Below the pieces are notes generated by a model. That model ran no database searches and was not told where the DNA came from. It saw only the letters and a program-made list of their open reading frames with translations. This document shows positions 26,747-35,440 of a stretch of DNA of 64,000 bases, piece after piece. A program made the position numbers and the translations under genes. Numbering within the stretch: the stretch's first letter is position 1; each line of letters opens with the position of its first letter. The stretch is from an uncultured Roseburia sp. (GTDB lineage Bacteria; Bacillota; Clostridia; Lachnospirales; Lachnospiraceae). Location of the stretch: the NCBI GenBank assembly GCA_910577925.1, contig CAJTOI010000004.1, positions 62,001 to 126,000 of the forward strand. Direction: 5' to 3'.

Positions 26747-27493
26747 TTAGAATCCGACACCAATGCTGATGCAGATAAAACAGATCTCTTTTATCCCGCC
26801 GGAAATCAGCACCTCTGCCACTGCATCTATCGTGCTTCCAGTCGTATATATATCATCTACCAACAATACTCTCTTATATTTTACTATATTATCAGTAAAT
26901 TGAAAAGCATTTTTTAAATTGTCTTTTCGCTCTCTTTCGTTCAGATTCTTCTGAGGTGTCGTGTCTCTGATGCGCCGCACCATTTTTCTCTCCACCGGAA
27001 GCCGCAATTCCCTCCCCAGCGCCCGCGCAAATACCTCGGCCTGATTGTATCCGCGTCTGCGCTGTTTCCTCCGGTACATCGGAATCGGTACGATTGCCTC
27101 TATTTGATTTTTTTGAACCCAAGCGCCGTACAGACCCGCCGCTTCTCTCGCGTAAAATACGGCATACTCTCTCTTCCCCGCATATTTAAAACGATACAGG
27201 GACTGACGAATTCCTCCTTTATAGAGAAACACTGCTTTCCCCTGCAGGTAGCGATGCGCTTTGCGCGCACAGTCCGGACAGTACTCTCTCTGCTCCTCCC
27301 CCAGCTGCTTTCCGCAGCGCTTGCAGACCGGCTCCCGGAGCAAAACCGCCTCCGTGCGGCAGCCGTCACAAATCAGCTCTCCCGGCATCAGCAGCCCGTC
27401 GCAGACGGGACACCGGGGCGGATAGAACAGGTCAAGCACCCCCGCAAGCAATGCATTTCCTCTTTTTCTCATTTGATTCCCGCCGGATTTCAT
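26747..27493 (-). CDS. comF: ComF family phosphoribosyltransferase-like protein
   Basis: A 248-residue protein of the ComFC type, involved in DNA uptake in competent bacteria. The N-terminus has paired zinc cysteines (CPVC, CDGC, CKRC, CPDC) and the C-terminus the PRPP loop VLLVDDIYTTGST. RRGYNQAEVFAR and TPQKNLNERER are family signatures. AAAGGAG precedes the ATG. The helicase partner ComFA is absent here; recD2 lies upstream with a 172-nt gap in which I see no clear promoter. Confidence 0.92.
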   Translation of the reverse strand: MKSGGNQMRKRGNALLAGVLDLFYPPRCPVCDGLLMPGELICDGCRTEAVLLREPVCKRCGKQLGEEQREYCPDCARKAHRYLQGKAVFLYKGGIRQSLYRFKYAGKREYAVFYAREAAGLYGAWVQKNQIEAIVPIPMYRRKQRRRGYNQAEVFARALGRELRLPVERKMVRRIRDTTPQKNLNERERKDNLKNAFQFTDNIVKYKRVLLVDDIYTTGSTIDAVAEVLISGGIKEICFICISIGVGF

Positions 27494-27665
27494 AGTCTCC
27501 TTTCCAAAATCTCTCCCGCCGGCAGGCCCTTCTCTGCTTCCGTCTCATCCTAACACGTTTCCCGTGCAGATACCATAAACATTTTCTTAATTTTTCCTAC
27601 AGATTTTCTTACCCCAAACGGACAAGGACACACACGCCTGATGACAGAAACACCGCTTCCCCCGG

Positions 27666-29870
27666 TCAGTCTTCCCGCAGCCGCTCGCAAAGCCCGCTGT
27701 AGCGCTTCTGCTGGGAGGTGTTCTGCACCATTCTGGCAAACGCCGTCTCGTCCCCCACAAGAGTGACGCACTTTCTCGCCCTTGTCACAGCCGTGTAAAT
27801 CAGATTCCGGTTCATAAGCATCGCCGGTCCCGAGAGCAGCGGTATCACCACCGCCGGATATTCGCTTCCCTGCGATTTGTGGATGGTGATGGCATAGGCA
27901 AGCTCCAGCTCGTCGATAAGCTTAAACGGATACTCCGCCGTCCTTCCCTCCTCAAACTCCACGGTCATTGTCTCCGCAAATTCGTTAATCTCCCTGATAA
28001 TTCCCATATCACCGTTAAACACACCGGTTCCCTTATCCACGGAGAGGCCGAATTTTGTGCGTATCTCCCACTCGAGCTGATAATTATTGCGTATCTGCAT
28101 CACTTTATCGCCCTCCCGGAATACCGTCTCGCCGTGTTCCTTTTCCACCTTATGCTTTGCCGGCGGGTTCAGATACTGCTGCAGAATCCCGTTGAGCCGC
28201 TCCACCCCGAGCAATCCCTTCCGCATCGGAGTCAGCACCTGAATCTCATACATTGCCGCATCCACATACTTCGGCATCTTCTGCATGACAAGCTGCAGCA
28301 TCACATTGATTATCACATCCGCGTCATAACGCTTCAGAAAGAAGAAGTCCGTGCTCTTATTATCCAGCACGATCTCTTCGCCCTGGTTGATTTTGTGCGC
28401 ATTTACAATGATATCGCTGCTCGATGCCTGCCGGAAAATTTTTGAAAGCTTGACCACATTGCAGGCGCCGGACTCAATGATATCCCGCAGCACACTCCCC
28501 GGCCCCACGCTCGGAAGCTGGTTTGCGTCTCCGACAAGAATCAGGCGCGTCCCGACCGGGATCGCCTTGAGCAGCGAATTCATCAGCGAGATATCCACCA
28601 TCGACATCTCGTCAATAATAATTACATCCGTCTCAAGCGGGTTGTGCTCGTTCCGCTCGAATCCGGCGCTGCCTTCCGCCCCTCCGTTCAGCTCGAGCAT
28701 GCGGTGAATCGTGCGCGCCTCGCTTCCCGTCGTCTCGCTCATTCGTTTTGCCGCGCGCCCTGTCGGCGCCGCCAGAAAAATATCCATTCCCTCCAGCTCG
28801 AAATATTTGATAATCGTGTTGATCGTGGTTGTTTTTCCGGTTCCGGGTCCTCCGGTAATCACAAGCAGCCCGCTCTGTACCGCCTCCCGCACCGCCGTAA
28901 GCTGATGATCCTCGAGCGTCATTCCCGTCTGCTTTTCAATGCTGCGGATTCGCTGCTCGATCTCAATATCCGGCACGGCGCAGCGCACATTCAGCTGTTT
29001 GAGCATTGCGGCCGTATTTGCCTCCATATAATAGAAGGATGCCGCATAGATCTGCGTTTCATTCTCGTTCCGCTGCTTTAAAATGATTTTCCGCTCAATC
29101 GCCAGATCCATATACTGCTTTTCCACCTGCGCACGGTCCACCTCCAATAGCCGGACCGCGCGCTCCGTAAGTTCTTCCTGCGGCAGGTACGTGTGCCCCT
29201 CGCCGCCGGCCTGCTGCAGCACATACAGCGCGCCGCTGCGGATGCGGAAATCCGAATCAAGGCGGATTCCCACCCGGGCCGCGATTTCGTCCGCCGTCCG
29301 AAATCCCACGCCGTCGATATCGTCCGCCAGACGGTAAGGATTTTCCCGGATAATCCCGTACACCTCCTGCCCGTACTGCTGATATACTTTGACCGCCAGA
29401 TTCATTGTAATCCCATACTGCTGCAGAAAAATCATGGCCTGCCGCAAGTCCCGCTTCTGATTCACCTGATCCGCAATCTCCATCGCCTTGCGCTCGCTGA
29501 TCCCCTTGATCTCCGCCAGCCGTTCCGGCTCTTCCTCGATAATGCGGAACGTGTCTTCCTTAAACCTGCGCACAATCCGGGCCGCCAGCGCAAGTCCCAC
29601 GCCTTTGATCGCGCCGGAGCCGAGATACCGCTCGATGGCCTCCTCGTCCTCCGGCGCTTTCTCCTCAAAACTTTTCACCTTAAATTGTTTTCCGTATGTC
29701 GGATGCTCTGCATATTCTCCGGAAGCCTCGATATTTTCCCCCTCCGCAATCGCCGGAAACACTCCCACGCAGGTGATCTCCCCCTCGCCGCCAACCAGAT
29801 TCAACACCGTGTACCCATTATCTGCATTCCTGTAAATAATATGCTCTACATATCCCGCCAACTTTTCCAC
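27666..29870 (-). CDS. recD2: ATP-dependent 5'-3' DNA helicase RecD2
   Basis: A 734-residue SF1B helicase of the RecD/TraA family that lacks RecBC partners. A long N-terminal region with helix-hairpin-helix repeats (about residues 90-190; GSGAIKGVGLALAARI, EIKGISERKAMEIAD) distinguishes RecD2 from RecD. Walker A is GGPGTGKTT (about 340-348), Walker B DEMSMVD, and the C-terminal motif is YAITIHKSQGSEY. RecD2 works in repair and replication-fork maintenance. The start is a GTG with only a modest ribosome site. A terminator separates it from the flagellar genes upstream. Confidence 0.95.
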   Translation of the reverse strand: MEKLAGYVEHIIYRNADNGYTVLNLVGGEGEITCVGVFPAIAEGENIEASGEYAEHPTYGKQFKVKSFEEKAPEDEEAIERYLGSGAIKGVGLALAARIVRRFKEDTFRIIEEEPERLAEIKGISERKAMEIADQVNQKRDLRQAMIFLQQYGITMNLAVKVYQQYGQEVYGIIRENPYRLADDIDGVGFRTADEIAARVGIRLDSDFRIRSGALYVLQQAGGEGHTYLPQEELTERAVRLLEVDRAQVEKQYMDLAIERKIILKQRNENETQIYAASFYYMEANTAAMLKQLNVRCAVPDIEIEQRIRSIEKQTGMTLEDHQLTAVREAVQSGLLVITGGPGTGKTTTINTIIKYFELEGMDIFLAAPTGRAAKRMSETTGSEARTIHRMLELNGGAEGSAGFERNEHNPLETDVIIIDEMSMVDISLMNSLLKAIPVGTRLILVGDANQLPSVGPGSVLRDIIESGACNVVKLSKIFRQASSSDIIVNAHKINQGEEIVLDNKSTDFFFLKRYDADVIINVMLQLVMQKMPKYVDAAMYEIQVLTPMRKGLLGVERLNGILQQYLNPPAKHKVEKEHGETVFREGDKVMQIRNNYQLEWEIRTKFGLSVDKGTGVFNGDMGIIREINEFAETMTVEFEEGRTAEYPFKLIDELELAYAITIHKSQGSEYPAVVIPLLSGPAMLMNRNLIYTAVTRARKCVTLVGDETAFARMVQNTSQQKRYSGLCERLRED

Positions 29871-29901
29871 TGTAAAACCGTACCCTTTCCTAATACCATA
29901 A

Positions 29902-29930
29902 AAAAAACCTTGATGCCATCAAGGTTTTCT
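29902..29930 (-). terminator. Rho-independent terminator after the flagellar rod genes
   Basis: An 11-bp stem (AAAACCTTGAT against ATCAAGGTTTT) with a 3-nt loop is followed by a T run on the minus strand. It lies between the FlgJ-like gene and recD2. Confidence 0.88.
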
Positions 29931-29957
29931 CTACATATCCCGCCGGTTTGCCGCCGG

Positions 29958-30317
29958 TCACTCAATGTTGTAATTGCGTTTCATCTGCTCAAAAAGCTGC
30001 TGCGTAAAAGAACCGCCTACCTGCTCCGTAATCTGGTCCGCAATCAGTTCTATCGTGCCGTCCATATGGAAATCGGTAAGGCTCTTTAACGAGGAATCCT
30101 CTTCCTCGTCCTCGGAAGTCATATTCTCTTTGACTTCCTTGAGCACCTCCTCCACAAAATAGGAGGTAAAATCTCTGCAGACCTCCATCAGCTCTTCCTC
30201 TGTCGACTCTGAGGACAGGCTGCCCGCCGAATTTTTCAGAGAATTCACGTTGTCCAATGCCGTCTGCTGCGCTGTATTATTGATCAGACCGGAAATACCG
30301 TCAATCGCAAAACTCAT
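29958..30317 (-). CDS. FlgJ-like rod-binding protein
   Basis: A 119-residue protein matching the N-terminal rod-binding domain of FlgJ without the muramidase domain. Key features are CRDFTSYFVEEVLKEV (the FExxf/l rod-binding helix) and the C-terminal GGSFTQQLFEQMKRN, where FlgJ proteins have a conserved amphipathic helix. It probably caps or chaperones the growing flagellar rod. It is the last gene of the mbl-flhO-flhP-type cluster, 9 nt after flgG. Single-domain FlgJ proteins are common in Firmicutes. Confidence 0.8.
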   Translation of the reverse strand: MSFAIDGISGLINNTAQQTALDNVNSLKNSAGSLSSESTEEELMEVCRDFTSYFVEEVLKEVKENMTSEDEEEDSSLKSLTDFHMDGTIELIADQITEQVGGSFTQQLFEQMKRNYNIE

Positions 30318-30326
30318 AAAACCCTC

Positions 30327-31145
30327 CTATCGTTTCAGGTTATTCGCCTGCTCTAACATGTCATCCGAAGCGGTAATCGCCTTGGAATTCAGCTGATATG
30401 CACGCTGCGCAATAATCAGATTAACCATCTCGTTCGCCACCTGCACGTTGGACGCTTCCAGGTAATTCTGACGGATCTGGCTGGCGGTCAGATTCGCGTT
30501 GTTCGCCTCGTTCAACGCCGGCCCCGACGCCTCTGTCACGGCCAGAAGATTATCCCCGACCTTCTCAAGTCCGGCCGCATTATTAAACTGATGCAGTCCG
30601 AATCTCTGGTTCATATTGACATATGCGCCGTTCGCATTTATGTATCCGAATCCGCCGTCCGACGTTACGATTACGCTGCTTGCGCTGACCCCGGCCGGAA
30701 GCACAATCGGATTCCCCGCCGTATCGAGCACCGGATAACCGTCCGTATTGCAGAGTGTAATCGCGCCGTTCGCGCCGATTGCCCATGTAAAATTACCGGC
30801 TCTCGTATAGTAAGTCTCTCCGTCCGAGCCGCGGACCGCAAAAAATCCGTCGCCCACAATCGCAAAATCCGTTCCGTTCTCACTCGCCTGAAGCGCACCC
30901 TGCGTATAGATCGAAGTGTTGGACGCTACTCTCGTCCCGAGCCCCACCTGCGCCGAAATCGGTTTCTGCTCTCCGTTTGCACTGGTCGTCCTCGTCTGAA
31001 CCGTTTGATACAGAAGGGACTTAAACTCTGTCTTTTCCTGCTTATATCCCACCGTATTGACATTCGCCAGATTATTTGAAATATTATCGACATTTGCCTG
31101 CTGGGCGAGCATTCCCGTCGCGCCAGTGTAAAGTGCTCTCATCAT
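30327..31145 (-). CDS. flgG: Flagellar basal-body distal rod protein FlgG (FlhP-like)
   Basis: A 272-residue axial protein. The N-terminal MRALYTGATGMLAQQANVD and NNLANVNTVGYKQ are the rod signature, and the C-terminal LEASNVQVANEMVNLIIAQRAYQLNSK is the coiled-coil that packs inside the rod. The central domain is of FlgG size. In Bacillus subtilis the corresponding genes beside mbl are called flhO and flhP; this one corresponds to flhP. It is 18 nt downstream of its paralogue. Confidence 0.92.
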   Translation of the reverse strand: MMRALYTGATGMLAQQANVDNISNNLANVNTVGYKQEKTEFKSLLYQTVQTRTTSANGEQKPISAQVGLGTRVASNTSIYTQGALQASENGTDFAIVGDGFFAVRGSDGETYYTRAGNFTWAIGANGAITLCNTDGYPVLDTAGNPIVLPAGVSASSVIVTSDGGFGYINANGAYVNMNQRFGLHQFNNAAGLEKVGDNLLAVTEASGPALNEANNANLTASQIRQNYLEASNVQVANEMVNLIIAQRAYQLNSKAITASDDMLEQANNLKR

Positions 31146-31163
31146 AACCGATCTACCTCCGCA

Positions 31164-31958
31164 TTAAACTTTGCCAACCTGATTCACCGCTTTTTCAAGC
31201 GTTTCATCCACTGCGTTTATAATCTTCTGTCCTGCCTGATACGCTCTGGAAATGGTGATCATATTGACCATCTCCGATACGACATTGACATTGGAGGATT
31301 CAATGATCCCCTGCCCCACCGTGGCCTCCGACGCGATCACGGTTCCGCCGTCCACCAGATCGTACATGTTCTCACCGAACTTTGCAAGATAATTGTAATC
31401 CTCAAAATCGACATAACCGATATTCGCGACAATCTGTCCGTCCTGGGAAATGTTTCCGAGCTCATCCACCGAAATTTCCATATTCGGATTCACCCGTATC
31501 CGTCCGTTCACGTTTCCGTTTCTGGCATCGTTCATATTCAGGACAAAGTCACCGTCCTTCGTCACAAGATACCCCTCGCGGTTGACAACAAACGCCCCGT
31601 CCCGCGTATATTTCACAGAAGAATTTCCCGCCTTGTCCGTGTAGGCGATCGCAAAGAAACCGTCGCCCTTGAGCGCGAAATCCGTCATATTGTCCGTCAC
31701 TTTCAGATTCCCGGCGCCGTAATCCGTGTAGGTCTCCCCGATGTGCACACCCATACTCATGCCGCCGATCCTTCTCGGAATACTGTAGCTCGATGTGTCC
31801 TTAATCTTGATTGCCAGCTCGTCCGCAAAGGTCTGGGAGGTGGTACCTTCCTTTTTATAACCGTTCGTGTCTGCATTGGCAAGATTGTTGGAAAGAATAT
31901 CCAGACGCTTCTGTTCATTCACCATTCCGGTATACGCCGTATACAATCCCTTTACCAT
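31164..31958 (-). CDS. Flagellar rod protein, FlgF/FlhO-like
   Basis: A 264-residue paralogue of FlgG with the same N-terminal signature (YTAYTGMVNEQKRLDILSNN, then LANADTNGYKKEG) and the C-terminal ESSNVNVVSEMVNMITISR helix. It probably forms the proximal part of the rod. In synteny it corresponds to B. subtilis flhO, between mbl and flhP. No signal peptide is present, as expected for a substrate of the flagellar type III export apparatus. Confidence 0.88.
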   Translation of the reverse strand: MVKGLYTAYTGMVNEQKRLDILSNNLANADTNGYKKEGTTSQTFADELAIKIKDTSSYSIPRRIGGMSMGVHIGETYTDYGAGNLKVTDNMTDFALKGDGFFAIAYTDKAGNSSVKYTRDGAFVVNREGYLVTKDGDFVLNMNDARNGNVNGRIRVNPNMEISVDELGNISQDGQIVANIGYVDFEDYNYLAKFGENMYDLVDGGTVIASEATVGQGIIESSNVNVVSEMVNMITISRAYQAGQKIINAVDETLEKAVNQVGKV

Positions 31959-32019
31959 AAGCTCTCCTTTTCCTGTCTCGTTCCTATGTTAGTATATATC
32001 GGCACAAAACACCGATATC

Positions 32020-33015
32020 TTAATCTTCATCACGTTTTCCGGACAAAAATTCTACGAATTTGCCGGTACCGATCGCCACGCAGGTCATCGGTTCGTCTGC
32101 CGTCACGGTATTGATCCCGGTCCTGTCCTCGATCAATTCCTCGAGTCCGCGGAGCAACGAACCTCCTCCGGTCAGGACGATTCCCCGGTCTGCGACGTCC
32201 GCAGCCAGCTCCGGCGGCGTCTTCTCCAAAACCGAATGCACCGCCTCCACAATCTGCAGTGTAGGCTCGCGCAGCGCCTCCTCGGTCTCCTCCGAGGATA
32301 CCGTCACCGTCTTCGGCAGTCCGGTCACAAGGTTGCGCCCCCTGACATCCATGGTCTCGTTCTGCGCCAGCGGGAAGCAGGTTCCGATTTTTATCTTGAT
32401 GTCTTCCGCGGTTCTCTCACCGATCAGAAGATTGTGTTTCTTCCTCATATAACGGACAATCGCCTCGTCAAAATCATCTCCCGCAATCTTGATCGAGGTG
32501 CTGACCACCGAACCGCCCAGAGAAATCACCGCAATATCCGCGGTGCCGCCGCCGATATCGACAATCATGTTCCCGCAGGGTCTCGCAATATCAATTCCCG
32601 CGCCGATTGCCGCTGCGATCGGCTCCTCGATAATCGTGACCTCCCTGGCTCCCGCCTGGTAGGTGGCGTCCTCAACCGCTTTCTTCTCGACTTCGGTGAC
32701 GCCGCTGGGCACACAGACACTGATGCGCGGCTTGCGGAAGGTTTTCTTGCCGAGCGCTTTCTGGATAAAATATTTAATCATCTTTTCCGTCACGGTGTAA
32801 TCGGAGATAACGCCCTGGCGCAGCGGCCGGACCGCCACGATATTCCCCGGGGTTCGGCCGAGCATCAGCCGCGCTTCCTCTCCGATCGCCTTTATCTTGT
32901 TCGTGTCGCGGTCAAACGCCACAACGGACGGTTCTTTCAACACGACACCTTTTCCCTTGATATAAACTAATATACTCGCAGTACCAAGATCGATACCGAT
33001 ATCTGTACTCATCAT
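32020..33015 (-). CDS. mbl: MreB/Mbl family actin-like cell-shape protein
   Basis: A 331-residue bacterial actin that guides lateral wall synthesis. The phosphate-1 motif GIDLGTASILVY, IIEEPIAAAIG, the phosphate-2 motif VDIGGGTADIAVISLGG and the adenosine motif VLTGGGSLLRGLEELI are all intact. Placement directly upstream of two rod genes matches B. subtilis mbl-flhO-flhP, which is why I favour mbl over mreB proper; mreC and mreD are not here. Start chosen at the first of two adjacent ATGs, 8 nt after AAAGGGG. Confidence 0.88.
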   Translation of the reverse strand: MMSTDIGIDLGTASILVYIKGKGVVLKEPSVVAFDRDTNKIKAIGEEARLMLGRTPGNIVAVRPLRQGVISDYTVTEKMIKYFIQKALGKKTFRKPRISVCVPSGVTEVEKKAVEDATYQAGAREVTIIEEPIAAAIGAGIDIARPCGNMIVDIGGGTADIAVISLGGSVVSTSIKIAGDDFDEAIVRYMRKKHNLLIGERTAEDIKIKIGTCFPLAQNETMDVRGRNLVTGLPKTVTVSSEETEEALREPTLQIVEAVHSVLEKTPPELAADVADRGIVLTGGGSLLRGLEELIEDRTGINTVTADEPMTCVAIGTGKFVEFLSGKRDED

Positions 33016-33132
33016 CCTACCTGCCCCTTTCATTCTCCGTGCGGTTTTCTATTTATCATTTATGACAGAAGCTTTTCCACCCTCAAAACGGCATAGAAAC
33101 ACATTTAATCATATTTTTACATATACAGTCTC

Positions 33133-33160
33133 ATTATATACAAAAACTGGGATTTTTCAA
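33133..33160 (-). promoter_or_regulatory. Sigma-A promoter for the mbl/flagellar operon
   Basis: Minus-strand TTGAAA, a 16-bp spacer and TATAAT lie about 120 bp upstream of the mbl start. Confidence 0.78.
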
Positions 33161-33279
33161 AGGCTTTTTTGCCTCAAATACTATTTTTATAAAAAAATAA
33201 GAATTTCTTCACGATTCCTCCCGTGCACATAGGTGCGGATTCCGCATGAAACATAAACTTTTCATTTTTTTCAGTTTTC

Positions 33280-33317
33280 TGTCACATAATCATCACATTT
33301 TACGGTTATAGTATGAT
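33280..33317 (+). promoter_or_regulatory. Pho-box-like direct repeat with -10 element
   Basis: CTGTCACATAA is followed directly by TCATCACATTT, giving TCACAT twice at an 11-bp interval. This is the spacing bound by PhoB/OmpR-type regulators. About 10 bp further on is TATGAT (33312-33317), the distance seen in activator-dependent pho promoters that lack a -35. It faces the candidate RNA at 33322-33482. Confidence 0.45.
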
Positions 33318-33321
33318 AGTA

Positions 33322-33482
33322 CGAACTGACCGGCACACAATGCAGATCAGTGTTTATCAGGCACATATCTGATAGGTCGTATATTTTTCATAACTCATGC
33401 TATCCGGAGTGCAGCCTGCATTCCGGATAGCACTCCCCAGACAGACACACCCCGGAAATGCAATATTTCCGGGGTGTTTTTT
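33322..33482 (+). ncRNA. Candidate small RNA with intrinsic terminator
   Basis: This roughly 160-nt stretch has no convincing reading frame but contains three hairpins: a small one (TATCAG/CTGATA, 33355-33374), a long stem at 33399-33431 (16 pairs with one mismatch) and a strong terminator at 33447-33482. A Pho-box-like promoter lies just upstream. It could also be a regulated leader that attenuates transcription into the response-regulator gene at 33669, but a further U-rich hairpin and a possible new promoter lie between. I recognise no known RNA family. Confidence 0.5.
33447..33482 (+). terminator. Strong rho-independent terminator
   Basis: Thirteen perfect base pairs (ACACCCCGGAAAT with ATTTCCGGGGTGT) around a 5-nt loop, followed by six T on the plus strand. 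The opposite strand lacks a T run, so it works in the plus direction only. Confidence 0.92.
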
Positions 33483-33493
33483 CATCCTGTCGA

Positions 33494-33535
33494 CACAGTC
33501 CGCGCCTAAAGGGAGACTGTGCTTCTTGTTTTTTT
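33494..33535 (+). promoter_or_regulatory. Second U-rich hairpin before the response-regulator gene
   Basis: CACAGTC (33494-33500) pairs with GACTGTG (33515-33521), and seven T follow at 33529-33535. It could be a backup terminator or an attenuator. An extended -10-like TGATATACT follows at 33549-33557 and may start the regulator transcript. Confidence 0.4.
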
Positions 33536-33668
33536 ATGTGACAGACTGTGATATACTTATACCGAATATGCATTGCCGTATGCTGTCTGCGGCGGACAAG
33601 GGCGTGTGTGCTCCTGCCCGCCGCGGGTAAGGCATAAAAAGCATCAACCATGGCATGGGAGGTAAGGA

Positions 33669-34358
33669 TTGAGGATTTTAGTGATAGAAGATGATCTGGC
33701 ATTAAACGCCGGACTGTGTTTTGAACTTGACAGCAGCGGCTATCTCACTGTCGCCGCCTACAATTGCAGAAAAGCAGAGCAGCTGATCGGGAGCGATCCC
33801 TTTGACCTTGTTCTGCTGGATGTGAACCTGCCGGACGGGAACGGCTTTGACCTGTGCCGTAATATAAAGCAGGCGCGTCCGGAATTACCGGTGATTTTTC
33901 TGACTGCAAACGATCTGGAACAGGACGTGCTGGACGGATTTGATCTCGGCGCGGAGGATTATGTGACAAAACCCTTTCACATGCAGATCCTGCTGCGCCG
34001 CGTGGAAGCCGTGCTTCGCAGGGTCGGCAAAACCGCGGCAGACGCGCCGGCGGATCGATGGAGCGACGGGTTTTTAACGCTGGATTTCTCCGCGCTGACT
34101 GCACGGCGGGGAGAAGAAACGTTATCCATTACACCCAACGAATATAAGCTGCTGCGGGAGTTGACCGAACATGCGGGAAAGATACTCACCCGCCGGATCT
34201 TACTGGAAAGGCTGTGGGACAGCGGCGGTAATTTCATTGACGACCACACCCTGACGGTTACGATGAACCGCCTGCGCTCCAAAATCGAGGACGATGCCCA
34301 CACTTATATCCATACGGTCCGCGGGATGGGATACATCTGGAAAGGAGAGCATCGATGA
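33669..34358 (+). CDS. OmpR/PhoB-family response regulator
   Basis: A 229-residue two-component regulator. The receiver domain has the acidic pair in VIEDDLAL, the phosphoacceptor Asp51 (LLDVNLPDG) and the conserved Lys in YVTKPF. The C-terminal winged helix contains LSITPNEYKLLRELTEHAGKI and a typical RGMGYIWK end. The start is TTG at 33669, six bases after GGGAGG. The kinase gene overlaps by 4 nt. It likely binds direct repeats such as those at 38677-38693 upstream of the second ABC module. Confidence 0.94.
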   Translation: MRILVIEDDLALNAGLCFELDSSGYLTVAAYNCRKAEQLIGSDPFDLVLLDVNLPDGNGFDLCRNIKQARPELPVIFLTANDLEQDVLDGFDLGAEDYVTKPFHMQILLRRVEAVLRRVGKTAADAPADRWSDGFLTLDFSALTARRGEETLSITPNEYKLLRELTEHAGKILTRRILLERLWDSGGNFIDDHTLTVTMNRLRSKIEDDAHTYIHTVRGMGYIWKGEHR

Positions 34359-35425
34359 AGCCCCTGCATTTTAGAATCTTCTGCACCGCGTTGACTGCGG
34401 TATCCGCCGGTCTTACGGCGGCGCTGATCCGGATATTGTGGGAGTATATTCCCAGAGCATCCGTCCGGTATGGTATCTTAGCGGTTTGCGCCGGTATTTT
34501 CCTGACAGCCGGCTTATGGATCATCCTGCAGCGGTATCAGATCGGGCAGTTTGCGGACGATGTCTGTGAAACAATCGATGCCGCGATTGCAGGCCGTCAG
34601 CCGAGACAGTTTCATCCCTATGAGGATTCTCTGACGGCAAAGGTGCAGGGAAAACTGATGCAGTATTATGACATGATGCGCGAAGGCCGTCTGCAGAGTG
34701 AGCGCGATAAACAGACTTTGCAGAGCCTGGTCAGCGATATCTCGCATCAGGTGAAAACACCCGTTGCCAATATAAAGCTCTATATCGGGATTCTGCAGCG
34801 CCCTGACATTCCCGAAGAAAAACGGGACCAGTTTCTTGACACGATGGATGCGCAGATCGGCAAGCTGGATTTTCTGATGCAGTCTCTGATTAAAATGTCA
34901 CGGCTCGAAACCGGCACATTTACCTTAAACCCGGTCACCGCCTGCCTGAGCGATACGATTGCGCAGGCGATCGATACCGTGTGGGTAAAAGCGGAGCAGA
35001 AAAAGATCGATCTGTCGGTTGCGTGCGATCCAAAGATTACGGTGCAGCACGATCCGAAGTGGACGGCGGAAGCGCTCGGAAACATTCTGGACAATGCGGT
35101 CAAGTATACGCCGGCAGGCGGGCGCATCTCTGTCACGGCGCGCCCCTGGCAGTTTTACACCCGCATTGATATTTCCGATACCGGAATCGGAATCCCCAAA
35201 GCGCACTACAACGATGTGTTCCGCCGGTTCTATCGCGCAGAGGAAGCGGCCGCGGAGGAAGGCGTCGGTCTCGGCCTGTATCTGGCAAACGGAATCGTCA
35301 ACCGGCAGAAGGGCTACATCAGCGTAAAATCCAAGGTTGGGGAAGGAACGACCTTTTCCGTCTATCTGCTCAGTCAGGCTTTTTATAATGAAGCGGAAGG
35401 TGCTATGCCTTCCGAAAAAAATTAA
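34355..35425 (+). CDS. Sensor histidine kinase with very short extracellular loop
   Basis: A 356-residue kinase with two membrane segments (about residues 8-28 and 39-58) separated by only about ten residues. This is the intramembrane-sensing layout of BceS/VncS-like kinases, which detect stress through a partner ABC permease rather than a sensor domain. The H box is SDISHQVKTPVANI with His131; the N box NILDNAVKYTP, G1 DTGIGIP and G2 GVGLGLYL are intact. It is encoded together with two large ABC permeases, consistent with transporter-based sensing of an antimicrobial or envelope signal. Confidence 0.92.
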   Translation: MKPLHFRIFCTALTAVSAGLTAALIRILWEYIPRASVRYGILAVCAGIFLTAGLWIILQRYQIGQFADDVCETIDAAIAGRQPRQFHPYEDSLTAKVQGKLMQYYDMMREGRLQSERDKQTLQSLVSDISHQVKTPVANIKLYIGILQRPDIPEEKRDQFLDTMDAQIGKLDFLMQSLIKMSRLETGTFTLNPVTACLSDTIAQAIDTVWVKAEQKKIDLSVACDPKITVQHDPKWTAEALGNILDNAVKYTPAGGRISVTARPWQFYTRIDISDTGIGIPKAHYNDVFRRFYRAEEAAAEEGVGLGLYLANGIVNRQKGYISVKSKVGEGTTFSVYLLSQAFYNEAEGAMPSEKN

Positions 35426-35440
35426 GCGAGGAATCAGCCC

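Noticed and set aside
27494..27665. Promoter between recD2 and comF
   Set aside because: No -35/-10 pair with proper spacing was seen; comF may be read through from recD2.
33397..33630. A 77-codon plus-strand frame in the gap before the response regulator
   Set aside because: It runs through two terminator-like hairpins and has no ribosome site.
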